From assembly GCA_029582165.1 (NCBI GenBank), contig CM055881.1, forward strand, positions 40,396,655 through 40,460,654: 64,000 nucleotides of DNA. Reading direction: 5' to 3'. The position numbers and the translations under genes were made by a program. How positions within the stretch are numbered: position 1 is the first letter of the stretch; the number at the start of each line of letters is the position of its first letter. Source of the DNA: Portulaca oleracea (lineage: Eukaryota; Streptophyta; Magnoliopsida; Caryophyllales; Portulacaceae). The notes under the pieces are model-generated. The model searched no databases. It had not been told where the DNA came from and saw only the letters and a list, made by a program, of their open reading frames with translations. Below are positions 36,037-48,900 of the stretch, piece after piece.

Positions 36037-36873
36037 AACGATTCAACTGAATTATTCCTTGATTTCGAACGAAGATCCCGATAATATACGATAATTTATA
36101 CGGGGAATATTTTGTGGTTTTGTAGGTATATGTATATGAGGAAGAAAGAAAATGAGGATATATAGTGAGTGATTTAGGTGATGAGTGTTTGGTTGGGTGC
36201 TTGGGATGATTAAGATTAGTTTGATTTTGTGTTGAATTTGTGTGTACAGTTGATGATGATGGTGATGATTATGATGATGGGTTTCTCTCTCTAGCCATGG
36301 CGGATGGTGGGGTGTGTTTCTCTCTCTAGAAGTGGAAGTAGAAGTTGAATTTATGCGGCAATCGCGGATGGTGGAGGCAAACAGGAAGAGAAGAGGGAAG
36401 AATTGAATTTATTTTTTCTGACCAAACGAAAAAGAATTGAATTTATGAGTTTTTTTTTTTGAAATCAAATGGTAAATTATACAGCACTTACAATGAGAAT
36501 TTATGAGTGTTTCACTTTAGTGTATTTAGTATAAAATAATTTTAGAGCTAAAAAAATAATATAAAGTGCTTCTATATAAAATGTGCTAGTGTTTATCTGT
36601 GAATTTGGTTTAAATGATTAATATAAATGAAAATTTTAATATAGTTGAATTTTTTCTACTATAATAGTTTGAAAATTGTTTAGTATTAATTTGACTAAGA
36701 TAAATTTCATTGGTTAAAAAAAATATGTGTCAATAAATATGATTAACTATTGTAACAAGTTATTTCGATCAAATTATATTAATTTCAATTTTCTGAAGTA
36801 GAATAAACCATGGTTACACTTTTTAATAGTTGAAAAGTTTCAAATTATGGTATACAATCCTTAAAAATATTAA

Positions 36874-37086
36874 AGTCGTGTTCTTTTATGCCGTATTATA
36901 AATTGTGATAAGTTATAAGTATGTGGGGTAAGTGAGGAGAGAATGTAAAAAGTAGAGCAGAAAATTGAGGAGAGAGAAAGGTGAGGAGAAAGAAAAGTAA
37001 TGATTTGCGGTAAAATGCGGTGGGTTGTGGCAAATTGCAGTAGATTGTGGTACCGCAGTTTGCCAACTGCAGAAAAGAACACGGCC
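36874..37086. mobile_element. Fold-back MITE, GTTCTTTT family (subtype 2)
   Basis: The left end GTCGTGTTCTTTTATGC matches the complement of the right end, GGCCGTGTTCTTTTCTGC. Inside are runs of GTGGCAAATTGCAG/GTAGATTGTGG. Its ends resemble those of the elements at 10722 and 37456 while the interior differs. Confidence 0.6.
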
Positions 37087-37455
37087 TAAATGTTAAACCT
37101 ATACAAAAAGATTGTATTTCAATGTCATTACTTAATACAATATGGTCACTTTGATCAATATATATTAATTTTGGCTTTTTAAAAATGAAACATACTTTTC
37201 AATTGCCATAGTTGAAAAAAATTTCAACTATGATAGAATTTCTTAAGATTATTCAATTAATTTACTATATCATGTAGGGTACGTTTAGTAAGAACTCCAG
37301 GGAAAATTTTTCTCCCCCATTCCCTGCGAAACTTTCCCTAGAAAAAGGTGGGAAATTGGGAACCACTTGTAAAAATTTTGCCAATATCAAAATGCAACCA
37401 AACATGGAAAAATAAGTGACCATTTTTCAAGAAATTTTGACCAACAAAACACACT

Positions 37456-37624
37456 GCCCCATTCTTTTATGCGCTAATGCACCCAAACGCAACGCAACTT
37501 ACCGCAAACTACCGCAACATATCGCAAATTATTATTACTTTTTAACTATTTCCACCGTAACTTAACGCAATCTACCGCAACTAATCGCAATGTAACGCAA
37601 ACGCAACGCACAAAAGAACAGGGT
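37456..37624. mobile_element. Fold-back MITE, GTTCTTTT family (subtype 1)
   Basis: The left end GCCCCATTCTTTTATGCGC and the right-end complement CCCTGTTCTTTTGTGCGTTG are inverted repeats. The interior AACGCAACGCAACTTACCGC is the reverse of the GCGTTGCG interior at 10722-10856, so the two are copies of one element in opposite orientation. Confidence 0.65.
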
Positions 37625-39707
37625 TAAGTGGATCCTATCATTTTACAAATAAGAATTTTATAATCTCCACAAGAATTTTTATTGTTAGGCTCTTAGTATA
37701 ACCCAAACCCCAAACTTAATTTTTCAGTCAAACTAAAACATGAATCAAAACTTTTTTTTGATAGAAAGTGAATTAAATTTAGGCACAGCACAAACAGAGA
37801 GTATAGAGAAAATGCGGGATCAGCGGCCAAAAGAAGTCCAAAATCCTGACCCGGTTTTCTGCATGCCTGTTTTTTTTACTGTTTTTTTTTTTTGGTTTGG
37901 GGGGGGAATTAAATAAAATGTTTCAATTTTTCCATTTTCTTTTTGGTGCCAAGATATCATTTATTTAATCATCATCACAAATTAAATTAAAAGCTAATTA
38001 TTTATGAGATGATTTTAATTTTAAGTTACCAATAAAATTGTTTTACAAAGAACTGTTTTTGTTTATAATTATATTTTTCAAAACCAAACAACAATATAGA
38101 GTACTTATATTCAATTAAGGGTTTAAATTGACGATCAATGATTATGGGGGTGATTTATCCATTTTTAATCAATAATTAGTATTTAGAAATGGTGATTAAT
38201 TAGTAGTTAGATCACTAAAAATTTAATAAAGCTTTTGTACAATAGTTAAAGATCGAAATTTATCATGAACAGAGACAATGTTTAGGATAAACATTTGACT
38301 AAGAGTGTTGAAAAATAATTTAACTAAGTGATATATATATATTGTATGTAGCTAAAATACAATCTAAACTATAAAACAAAAAATAAATTAAATGATATAT
38401 TGTATGAAGCTAAAATACAATCTAAACTATAAAACAAATATTATTGTGAATATTATTCTTACAATTATATATATATACTCGATTATAGAAATAAATAGGG
38501 AGATTCTAAGAAAGAAGAGAGGGGAAAATACAAGTCAAACCCAACCAAAACCTTCTTAATTAGAGTGTGTGTGGAATTAGACCCCACATTATGTTACAAT
38601 TACTTGTATATATATATTTCTACATGGGAAAGCCTCTTTGGATGAAAAGGAAATATGCATACATTAATTGTCTAATCTTAGTTGACCAATGCATGCATGT
38701 GTGAGATTGTGTGAAAATTAAATGCATTATTTCAAGTTTTTTTTGGTGTCCTTTTACATTGTTTCACATCTTTAGAATTGAAATATTTTTTTTATTTTCA
38801 CGTTTAGGTGTTTTTAATTATGGATTCACATTATATAATGAATATACATCTATATCATAGTTATTAAAATCCCGATCAAAATGTAAGTGCCTACAATTTA
38901 TGATTCAAAAACTTGTATTCTGATTCTACGATCCTGCGATCCGATCCACGATCCTACGTGAATTGAAAATATTTGTGCACATTATTGGATTTAAAATTTT
39001 ATATATCATAACAATATAAATTTTGTATTAATTGAAGTTAGTCATTGAAATATAATAAAATATATTGCTTCATTTTAGTAAATATTTGTTGTGATTTTGA
39101 TTATTGTATAACTTTTTTTGTTGCCTATATAATGTATTGGAATCTTGCATCTTTTAATCTGATTCTAAGATTTCGATTCTAAGTACCCATCGATCCTAAC
39201 AACCTTATATATACAAGGGTTTTTAAATTTGTACATGAAATGTATCTACATGTTTTATGGCAACATAATTGTTTTATTCATTTTGAAAAAAAAAAATCTC
39301 AACTACCCCCCCCCCCAAAAAAAGAAAAAAAACCTTTCACATTTGAATTGAAAAAAAGGAACTTGAAATAGAAGCAATGTTTTAATTAAAGTCGTTAGAA
39401 CAATGGCAGCAATAGTTCTCACCAAAATTAGCTATGACTAGGTTAAATAGTAATTAGCTAGCATAAGCATACCTATTATTAGGTTATACCTTGTGTATTT
39501 CGTAACCTATAAGACAAAATAAAGTACATGCACAGGCATATTTCTATCTAGTTGTATCCAATCTAGTAATCTTGTTCAGTTAACTAATTATACTTTACTT
39601 AATCATCTCTTTTATAGTAAGGTTACTTACAACAAGAAAGAAATTTTACTACTGAATTTTATGCTCCTCATTCAACCAAATATGTATGATTATACTACAA
39701 AATAAAT

Positions 39708-40302
39708 TAATCCCTCTGTTCCATATTAATTGTCATGTTTAAAAATTGTGCAGTCAAATTTCAAAACTTTGATCATAAATTTGTCAATATATACAATGAG
39801 TTACTATATAAAATTAGGAATTTTGTACGCTAATATACTGAACTTTTGGGGTATTGGACAATAATGCACTGAACTTTGACCTTGGACAATAATGCACTGA
39901 ACTTTGGGGGTGTTGGACAATAATGCACTCGAGACAATTTCGACGGTGGCGAATTTGGTGACAATCTTACGTGACAGACCGAGAAGACAAATATTTTTGG
40001 ACCAATTCATCTCCTCCACCCGCTACATAGGATTGTCACCAAGTTAGCCATTGCCAAAATCATACTATGTGCATTATTGTTCAACACCCCCTAAAGTACA
40101 GTGTATTATTGTCCAAGGTCAAAGTTCAGTGCATTATTATCCAATACCCCAAAAATTCAGTATATTAGCATCCAAAAACCATCATAATATTATATTCGTA
40201 ACGAAAACTACTATTATAAGTAGATAGACTATAAATCAAAGAGCAAAATTGGAAACCGTAAAAGTTAATATTATGACAATTAATACAGAACGGAGAGAGT
40301 AT
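39708..40302. mobile_element. CTCCNTCCGT-type MITE interrupted by a second element
   Basis: It begins AATCCCTCTGTTCCATATTA and ends AATACAGAACGGAGAGAGTA, good inverted ends. A 365-bp unrelated fold-back element (39817-40181) interrupts it after TATATAAAATTA. The uninterrupted version of this junction region is visible in the related partial copy at 59770-60000 (CTATATAAAATTACTGTTAA). Confidence 0.7.
39817..40181. mobile_element. Nested 365-bp fold-back element with long TIRs
   Basis: Arms of at least 100 bp pair: left CGCTAATATACTGAACTTTT and GGGGTATTGGACAATAATGC; the right complement has TGCTAATATACTGAATTTTT and GGGGTATTGGATAATAATGC. A short GCACTGAACTTTGACCTTGG unit is repeated within each arm, and inner segments (TTGGTGACAATC against GATTGTCACCAA) pair too. 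Flanks ATAAAATTA and ATAATATTA could be a decayed 9-bp target duplication, as expected for Mutator-like elements. No transposase frame is present. Confidence 0.7.
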
Positions 40303-40618
40303 AAAGCAAGAATTTATTTACTAACCAACAAACTATATTATGATAAGTAGATAGTCAATAAATATTTTCTTCACATTTTAAATAAATTGAATTTAGAGGC
40401 CCACGTCTAGAAAATGAATGCTGAATTAATCAAGCTCAACTTCTTGAAATAATGTTTCACCAACATATACAGAGAGTATTTCAAATTTGAAGTTGCATAT
40501 TTATGGTTCGGCAATAAAAAATATTGGGCCCATAGAGTTGCATGTTCAATATATAACACTAACCAAATTGACAATCTCAACTATAAATTAATATTTGATC
40601 TAATCTATATATAGAAAT

Positions 40619-40654
<36 letters not shown>

Positions 40655-43600
40655 TTCTACTATATTTTAAAAATAATTAATCTCATGATCTAAAGACCAA
40701 ACTTTACTTTCACACTTCACAGTCCAAGGTTGTCAATTTGTCATCTATAATCTCATTGAGGCATTGACCTATGTGAAAATTTTATGGAAACTCAAAATTA
40801 TATACACACACAATAAATTATTTGTTGAATGATGTTACGTGCTTGGGCAAGACACTGCTTAAGCTTTTTTCTTCTTGTGAAATTAATACTTATTATCATT
40901 TTTAACCTCAATTTTTGACAATTACTATTAATTTATGCCAATAATTAAAATGGACACCTTAACGAATAAACCTTATCCATTAGACATATTTTAGACGGGT
41001 TTTTTGTAAATTTTAAAAAATATATATAGATAAAAGTGTGATTTTATACCATTTATACGTATTATTATAGTTATAGAAGTCAATCATGTAATTTTTTTTC
41101 AATTTAATTTACAAATATATAGGTTTTATACAAAAGCAAGACACTTAAATACATTTTATCCCAAAATATTTTATCATTTTCGTTATTTAAATTAGCTACA
41201 TGGAGAGTGAGATAAAGGGAAAAAAAGATAAGAAAATAAGGAAATTAATAAGGAAACGTATATTAATTACCATTTTTTTCAGAAAAAAGAAACTGCCATC
41301 TTTATGAAAACATGAATTATCAAAAAAAGAAGAAAGTGAAGGTAAAAAGGCAAAGTTAAAGAGCTCAAAATATCACCCTTTTTTATTTTTAAAAAATACC
41401 TTTAATTCTTTTTGGCTGCATATTATTGCTCTCATTGCTGCCTTTCCAAAGCTTCTCCATTTTTATTTTTTATTCCTTTTCCAATTTCTCATATTTAATT
41501 TTTTTTAAAGAGCCAAAAAAAAAGTAGGGTTTTGTGTTTTGCAGTTTAGATTTGTTAATATAAAAGGGCTATATATTGTGGGGTAGAATGCATAATAATT
41601 TAGCATGGTTTGCCTCTAACCACCTTAGCAAAAATAAAAGAGAGTAGCTAAGCAAGCATCTCTATGTTGGGCATTTGTGTGTGTCCATACATTACCATAA
41701 CCCACTTTCTAGGATTCATGTCTATCAAGAGTGGACTTTCCAACAAATTAATACAATGAAATCAAAATATTTAGTTTTGAATATTTTATAGTACATTTGG
41801 CTGATGAATTTTTCTGGGAAAGTTGGTCAACTTTTCCTAATTGACAAACATTTTTTTTGGTTCTCTATAATATAATAGGAAAGTTTTAATGTAGGATCCA
41901 TTATTTTCCTCACAATCTTAGTAACAAGTTTCCCATGGGAGGGTCAGGAAAAGTCTTTCTTGAGAAAGTTTTTTCTGAAAACTACCAAACTTACCATTAT
42001 TTTATGTAATCTTGAGGTAAGTGCACTCATTTGTTTCAAATATAAGGAGTTGATAATGTTAGGATTAGAATTATTATTGAACCTTTAACTATATTAATTT
42101 AAGTTTTTTTATTGGAATGGTTTCACATAGTATTAGAATCAAATGATCAAATCACATATTTTGGGTATAACTAATTTTTTGAAAATACAGTATTAATATT
42201 ACAAATTATACAAACTTCAGTGGAATTTCAGTATTATAACCCCATAAAAAATTGAATCTAGCTAATACATGACTCTCGTTTGTGATCATATATGACTTCA
42301 CCTCCATACTTGATTAAAGCTAAGTAAAAATAGTATATTGGATTTAATGATCAAGATAAGTATTAAACAACATATAGACCATTTATTCCAAAACCCTAGA
42401 TTACTCTCTCATTAATTGTAGTAGTAATGACAATGTTTTTGGTTCTCACATGCTTAAACATGAAATCACCCCTTTCCAACAAGCTAAGGGCTATTCTAAA
42501 GGATGGTTGGTAGTTTGGTTTTGGATCTACTTGTTAGTTTATGTGGTTGCATTGCATGGGGTAACTTCACATTTTGTTGTTGGCATATTTTATTCTTCAA
42601 GCACACCTCATCCACTTCTATAAGGTGAAGGGAGTCCCACCTAAAGTGATGATCAAACCAACTAAATTCACACAAACAAAACATAGTTCCAAAGTGGTTC
42701 TATCATGTTCTAAATTTAGGAGCTTATGATAAGTTACAAGCAAATAACCAAATAAGCATTTGAGTTTCCAAAGAGAAAACTTAATATAGGGGGGTGTAAG
42801 GTAAATTTTTTACGGAGCTTGTTGAGAAATCTGATAAAAAGCAAATTTTTAAAACAACCCTACACAACCCATGAAAGTTACAAAAAATAATAAGGATAAT
42901 AAAAATAATAAGGATAATTTGAATATTTTAAACACTTTTTTTGTCCAGAAAAGCTGCGATTTCAACCAAACAATGTAAAGTACAGTTTTCCTAAAAGAAA
43001 AAATTCCAAAAAACACTTTATAAAAGAAATTTTCCCCAAAATATTTCGCTAAGAACTTGTTTCAATCTGCCAACATGCAGACACACAATTTTCTTTTCCT
43101 TCCTTTAGACAAGAAAGATGTGGATGTAGAGGCCAATTATTTTAATGATTATAGAAAAATAATTGCTGCTTCCTGTAATCCATTAACGATAATTAGCCTT
43201 GGAGCACGAACACCTTTTTTTTTCCTTGAAAAAGGGAAAAAAAGTACACATTTATTAATCTCATAAAAAGATGGGTGTAGGAATTATCATTGCTCTAATA
43301 ATTTCAATAATAAAATAACTGAATTTTATGAAATACTCCTCATCATTCAAACTTTATAACTACAGAAAAAATCCTTGCAAAGCCAATTGACGGGGGAAAA
43401 ACAATATTTTTGGGTAACTTAATTAATGAAGCCAGAAAATTAATAACAACATTGAGACAATTTTGTGATACAATTTATCAATTTTTACATGCATGCAATA
43501 ATAAGGAACTGAGAAGGAAAAAAGAGGGGTATTACATGCATGGCAAAGCAGATACATTATGGCACCATTTATATATTCCTAAATATTAATTAATTAATTA

Positions 43601-45009
43601 ATTAATTAAGTACGTCTTAGACCCTAATTAGTGATAATTAGTGGAGTAGACATGGATAATATTAATATGATAATCATAAAGTAAGAATATGAAGTCAAAA
43701 GTGTAGGTCCATCATACAATGGATTTCAATCATTGTTCCTCTAGTTTTGTGTAATAGAAGATCAATATATGTGAGTGCTTTAATTAACAATTAATTAAAG
43801 AGTTGATGAAATCTTCACGAGTTATTATCAAAAATCAAAATTACATAAAAAAATTTAACTGTTCTTTTACCTTGACTCTACCAAATTAGTTACCATCATT
43901 ATACAGAGTGTTTGTACAAAAATGTCCCTCAACTTTTCATTACTAAAAAACATAACTGATCTTTAAAAATTGTTATTAAAATATTATTAATGATATCAGT
44001 TTCAATGGTAAAACTACAACTCCATTACATCCACAACTTTTATTCTGAAAACCCTAGCCACCATTAGTCTATATTGTTTAGTTGGGTTAGTTTCAAAAAA
44101 GAGCTAGCTAGGGAACCCAACAATTTTTAGTATTAATTACTTAGGTGGATGCACACTTGGTCTAACAGTGTCCAAGAGCACTATTACATTAAAAAAAAAC
44201 ATTGCTAATTTTTTTTGGTGCAAAAGCTCTTCAATATGGATATTTATAAAAACTGATTGGTATTATTCAAAACTAACTATTATTATAAAAATTCTGAATG
44301 CAACTTTTATTCAATACTTTAGTTAATTTTTGAAAAGAAGAACTTTCACTTTTCTAATTAATCAAAAATTCTATATATGACCTGCAAATCAAAGTGGACA
44401 AATATTTTAGGATGTGAGGAGTATATTTAATGAAGATATCATCTAGATTACCTAAGCTCAATTCTCAAAATTCAGTTATATAACCCGCTTCATTGAATTA
44501 ATTAACCGATATTCTATATTATTTGTTAAGAGTAAATAGATCAGTCCATGCTATCAGTGTTCTATTACATAAATAACTATTAAAAAATTCTGTAAATTAA
44601 GGATGCATTTCAAAATCATTTATGACAAATATGATCAATAAACTCCAAATCTGTGAAGAGAACTTTAAAAAAAAATAAGGTTAGTGACCAACTAAACTAT
44701 CATTAATTTGAGACCATATATGATATCCACCAAATTGATATGAGATATGGTACGTGGTGTCTCATGTTGATGTTGGACAAACTTTTGAGATAGTACTTAG
44801 GAAGCATAGATCACGGAGCATATAGTGCAACCTTTGTTTTGTTTGTTGTCATGTAATGTAAACCCTTATACCCTCCAAACAAAAACTTGGGTCACCCCTT
44901 GTCTATTGTATTGGGAAATAGTTTACTAGATATTTCACATCCTTTTCAATTGTGTGTGTGTTTTTTGAATGTTTAGGTAGGGAAACAAAATAACTCATAT
45001 ACTATGACT

Positions 45010-45150
45010 AGGGCTATAAATAAACCGAGTCAGTTTGCAAATCGCTCGGGCTCAGCTCGAGCTTGGCTCAGCTCAAGCTCGACTCGGATGTTTACCAAGC
45101 CGAGTCCGAGCCTATTGACTCAACTCGGACTCGACTTGATTAGGCTCGAT
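45010..45150. repeat. Degenerate GCTCGAGCTTGGCTCAGCTC repeat
   Basis: A stretch of GAGCTCGAGC/GACTCGGA-like short units of the kind often seen as low-copy transposon debris in plant genomes. It is non-coding. Confidence 0.45.
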
Positions 45151-45965
45151 TAAGTATTTAAAATAGGAAATAGGTGATGCTCTATGAAATATTAACTTTG
45201 CTTGATTATACGATTGTACATTTCAAGATGACTCTATCGTAAAATGATTTCACATTAAGACTTCCAATATGTCATTGTCAATAGGATGAAAAGTTTAGAC
45301 CCCCTTTGAATGTGTTAGTATCATCCACACCAACTTCTTCAAAAAGGAAGAACAAGGCAATTTATTAGTTTGCATTCCTACATCATTTTGAAGATCTTAG
45401 CTTTCCATTAGTCAAATATTAACGTACCCTATCATCACATATAGTAAGATTTTCTTCCTCCTGTTGAACTTATGTCTGGACGCCAAAATTTGAAATATTG
45501 GAAACTGTAAGCAGGATTCAGATACAAGTATGTAGTAACTACCACCAATAACCTAAACAGTTAAACTAACACTCACCTTATAATTTAATCTAATACCACT
45601 TGTATATCTAGAGGTACACAATCTAGAACACCAACAACAAAAGTTGAATTTATGTAAAACCTTGCCAAAAATGTGTGTGAACTTGAATGAAACCAAGTTG
45701 TACTCACTTGACCAACCAAAATTTCGGCTCGGATCATTTCAGGTCCAGAGGAAAACCGCAACATCCCATTTCGGAAGGAAAACTCGATGTGCAACACCCT
45801 ACTTTGGGACTGACAAGCCTAAATTAGTGCCAAAATCGGGTTCTGACAACGTGTGCCAAAATCTGGGTCCTTTCTCAGGTTCATAGAGCACTGATTCATG
45901 TGTTGCAAGGCGAGAAAGCTTGATAATTACTCGGGAAACTGGAAAAATTGTGATGGATGCTCCAC

Positions 45966-48900
45966 TTAGCTTGCCATCTCAGCTTGATCTTGACTGATCG
46001 GAGGCTTTTCATCAGAAGCATACGGTGCCTCTGCAGGAGGCTGAGGGAACTGTGGTGGTGGTGGTGTGGATTTGGTTTCTGCAGTTGAAAATGGAGTTTC
46101 CACCGCCTCCATGGCACAGCTCCTTGGAGGTGACGGTGGCTGGATTTCGACATCCGGGTATGCGGCCTTAAACCGGGCCCTCAAACCCTCATCGACCAAC
46201 CGCACTCCATTCAACTGGTTTCCAAGAGACAACCACCTGTTGTATCATACACAATGAATATTACTCCACAGATTGACATGCTGCAAGGAAATGCAAGTAT
46301 ACCATTTCGATTCATATAATGAGACGCATTTCGGTCATGAATAGAGTATGAAAACTCCACAAGAGGCATTATGGAAGAGATGCAAGAGAAAACAAACGTC
46401 TGTTTTGGTTTTGCATGTTAATCAGACCAAACTATGCCTTGGTCAGCTAGAAGGTTTAAATTGTTCAAGGGTCCAGTTTGGCGTATTTTTTCCATCAAAC
46501 CATAACATACAAAGCCAAGCTTGAGGATAAAACCGTAACACACTTGGATAAGATTAAGGATAAAAGCATAACACAATAGGATAAAGAAGAATACCCTGCG
46601 TGTGCGTTGTGCATCCGAGCAAACAGTTCCAGTTTCCTTGTTCTGGGACTTATTCTCTCTAGCAATGGATACATCTGCCCAAAAAGACATACATAAAATA
46701 AAGCATAAGAACATAAATTTAGGCCTAAACTGCAGAGTATTGCATTTGCTGAGTTTCTCCAATGTTAATATTTACCTCATCTGGTTTGCGACTAGTCTCT
46801 CGAACCTCAGCCACAATCACGTCAGTGTCGATGTTCCTGTTCACTTCAGGATTTCCTTTTATACCCACCAGGCAGTGCTCCTTACTGTGGTTGAGCCAGT
46901 GACCAGTACGGCCAGTTCTTATAATTCTCTGAAGTTGGTTAGTTTTCACCCATATGATTTCTTCAACACGTTTATAACCCCAGAGTTCCAAACTGCAACA
47001 AATAGTTCATCAGTCTCAGCCGCATAATTAGGCTGGCAAACACAAACAACGCACCAGAAAAGGCGGAAGAAATTCATAAACAAAAACAAAGCTTAGGAAA
47101 TAAAGGACCCACACATAACCTGACAACGAATTTACTAATTACGCTACCTAACATAAAGAATCTTCTTCAAACCTTACACTTACACCTGGTTGCATCAAAG
47201 ATGTCACATATGAAAGTCACAATGTAACAGCTATAAATACAGCAAATCAGAACGAGATCAAGATATATATAAACTCACCATTCACGACCAAGCTCCATTG
47301 CACGCCCAGTGACCCAGAGGAATATCAGACCATCAGTTTGCAGTGCAGGGACATTAAGAGTACGCATTTCATCGTCGGCCATCGTTCCATATGGCAATTC
47401 CATATGAATATCCCATGGTGGATCTGCCATTATAACTCCAAACTGTCCCAAGATATCCATTCTGAAATTTCTGATGTCACAATTGATCCATTGTGCCTCA
47501 CCAAGCTCTACTTCTGAGCAGTACTCGGCTCTTTGAGCCTTTAAAGGCCTAGGTGGAGGAAGAGCTCCAGAACCCATCATCATAGGTGACACGTCTGGGG
47601 TTGGGTCAAGTTCATAGTGGACATACTTACATGTCTGTCACAAAAACCAAGAAGCAATGAACATGTGCATCAGCAAATAAGCTACGCACCATCACATGGA
47701 GGATAGAAGGCTGGAGAGACTGCAACATGGAAACTTTTTTACCTTCATGTGGCGGCACGTATCAAGAAATGAACAGTCTCCTAAATTGATGTCCGTATGT
47801 GGAGCAATTATGCGCCTAAAATGAACCTGAGAGCAAAAGAAGAAGATATGGGACAAAGCGCCATACATACCACTATACCAGCTACAACAAAGAATGGTAC
47901 AAAGTGCCACTAAACAGCAAACAGAATCATTTTATCGTCAAGCGCTGATGTAATTTGTTCTGACTGAGGGCAGAGAATACATAGCATCTATTCTTAAAAT
48001 TTGAACTGCTGAAGCTTCAAAACAAAATCAATAAAACTACAATAATAGCACTGTTATTTTGCAGCCACCAGAAAGGACAAGGAGAATCCACATAATTAAA
48101 CCTAGGCTGTCCAGGGGAGCAGTTTAAATCAATATTAAACTAACTGAAAAAACTTTTTCACTAGGGAAGATACATTTAAACCATTCCAAACAGAGCACCA
48201 ACCAAAATTTTAATCACGTTAAAAAAAATTTGTTTTCACTATATTTTAAAAAAAAAAACGAAAGAAGAAAAAGCAGATACCATGGTCACTCATATTACAG
48301 CCTCTACTTAAGCATTCATCCATAGCCTAGAGAAGTCACAGCTGTTTCCTCCCCATACAAACTCATTCAGAACCAATTCAAATGGATCATAGAAAAATGA
48401 CGATGACGAAAAAGTTCAACATAATAAAATAAAAAAGACAGCATGTCCACACACCTTCTCACAAGCAATATATGATCCAGATTTTTGTCGACAATCCTCT
48501 TTGGTCAAAGCTGAGCAATATTCCTTCAGTTGAGGCCCGCCTTTTGTCTTGAACTGAAGTAAATTGAAGATAGCAAAGTTAATGTAAGATTCAGCCAAAA
48601 TTTATGTCGTGTATTATGTGAAAATTTCTTGCATACAAAATGCGCAGTTTACGGTAACACAGAATACCCAAATCACATTTTCATTCATATATACCCAAAA
48701 GATCTCAATGCAGACAATTGCTTATTAGATATATAGGCTAGGCAACACCACGGATGTAGTATTAAGTCAGCACGACCAAACAAAGCATTGGAAAGTTGAT
48801 GTGGACATGTGACAGCACGGGCAAAGAAAACAGAGCACACACAAAAATCTCCATGACCATGTTTAAGATAACTATAAATAACAACATAATAAATATAGCA

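Larger units (their letters stand above)
36037..45895. other. Gene-free spacer, about 9.9 kb
   Basis: The first few hundred bases are the kinase promoter/leader, with a direct duplication of GTTTCTCTCTCTAG at 36281 and 36317. The rest is AT-rich and contains three fold-back elements (36874, 37456, 39708 with a nested one at 39817), AT microsatellites (40621-40652) and a degenerate GCTCGAGCTTGGCTC repeat (45010-45150). No frame beyond about 70 codons resembles a protein. Confidence 0.7.
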
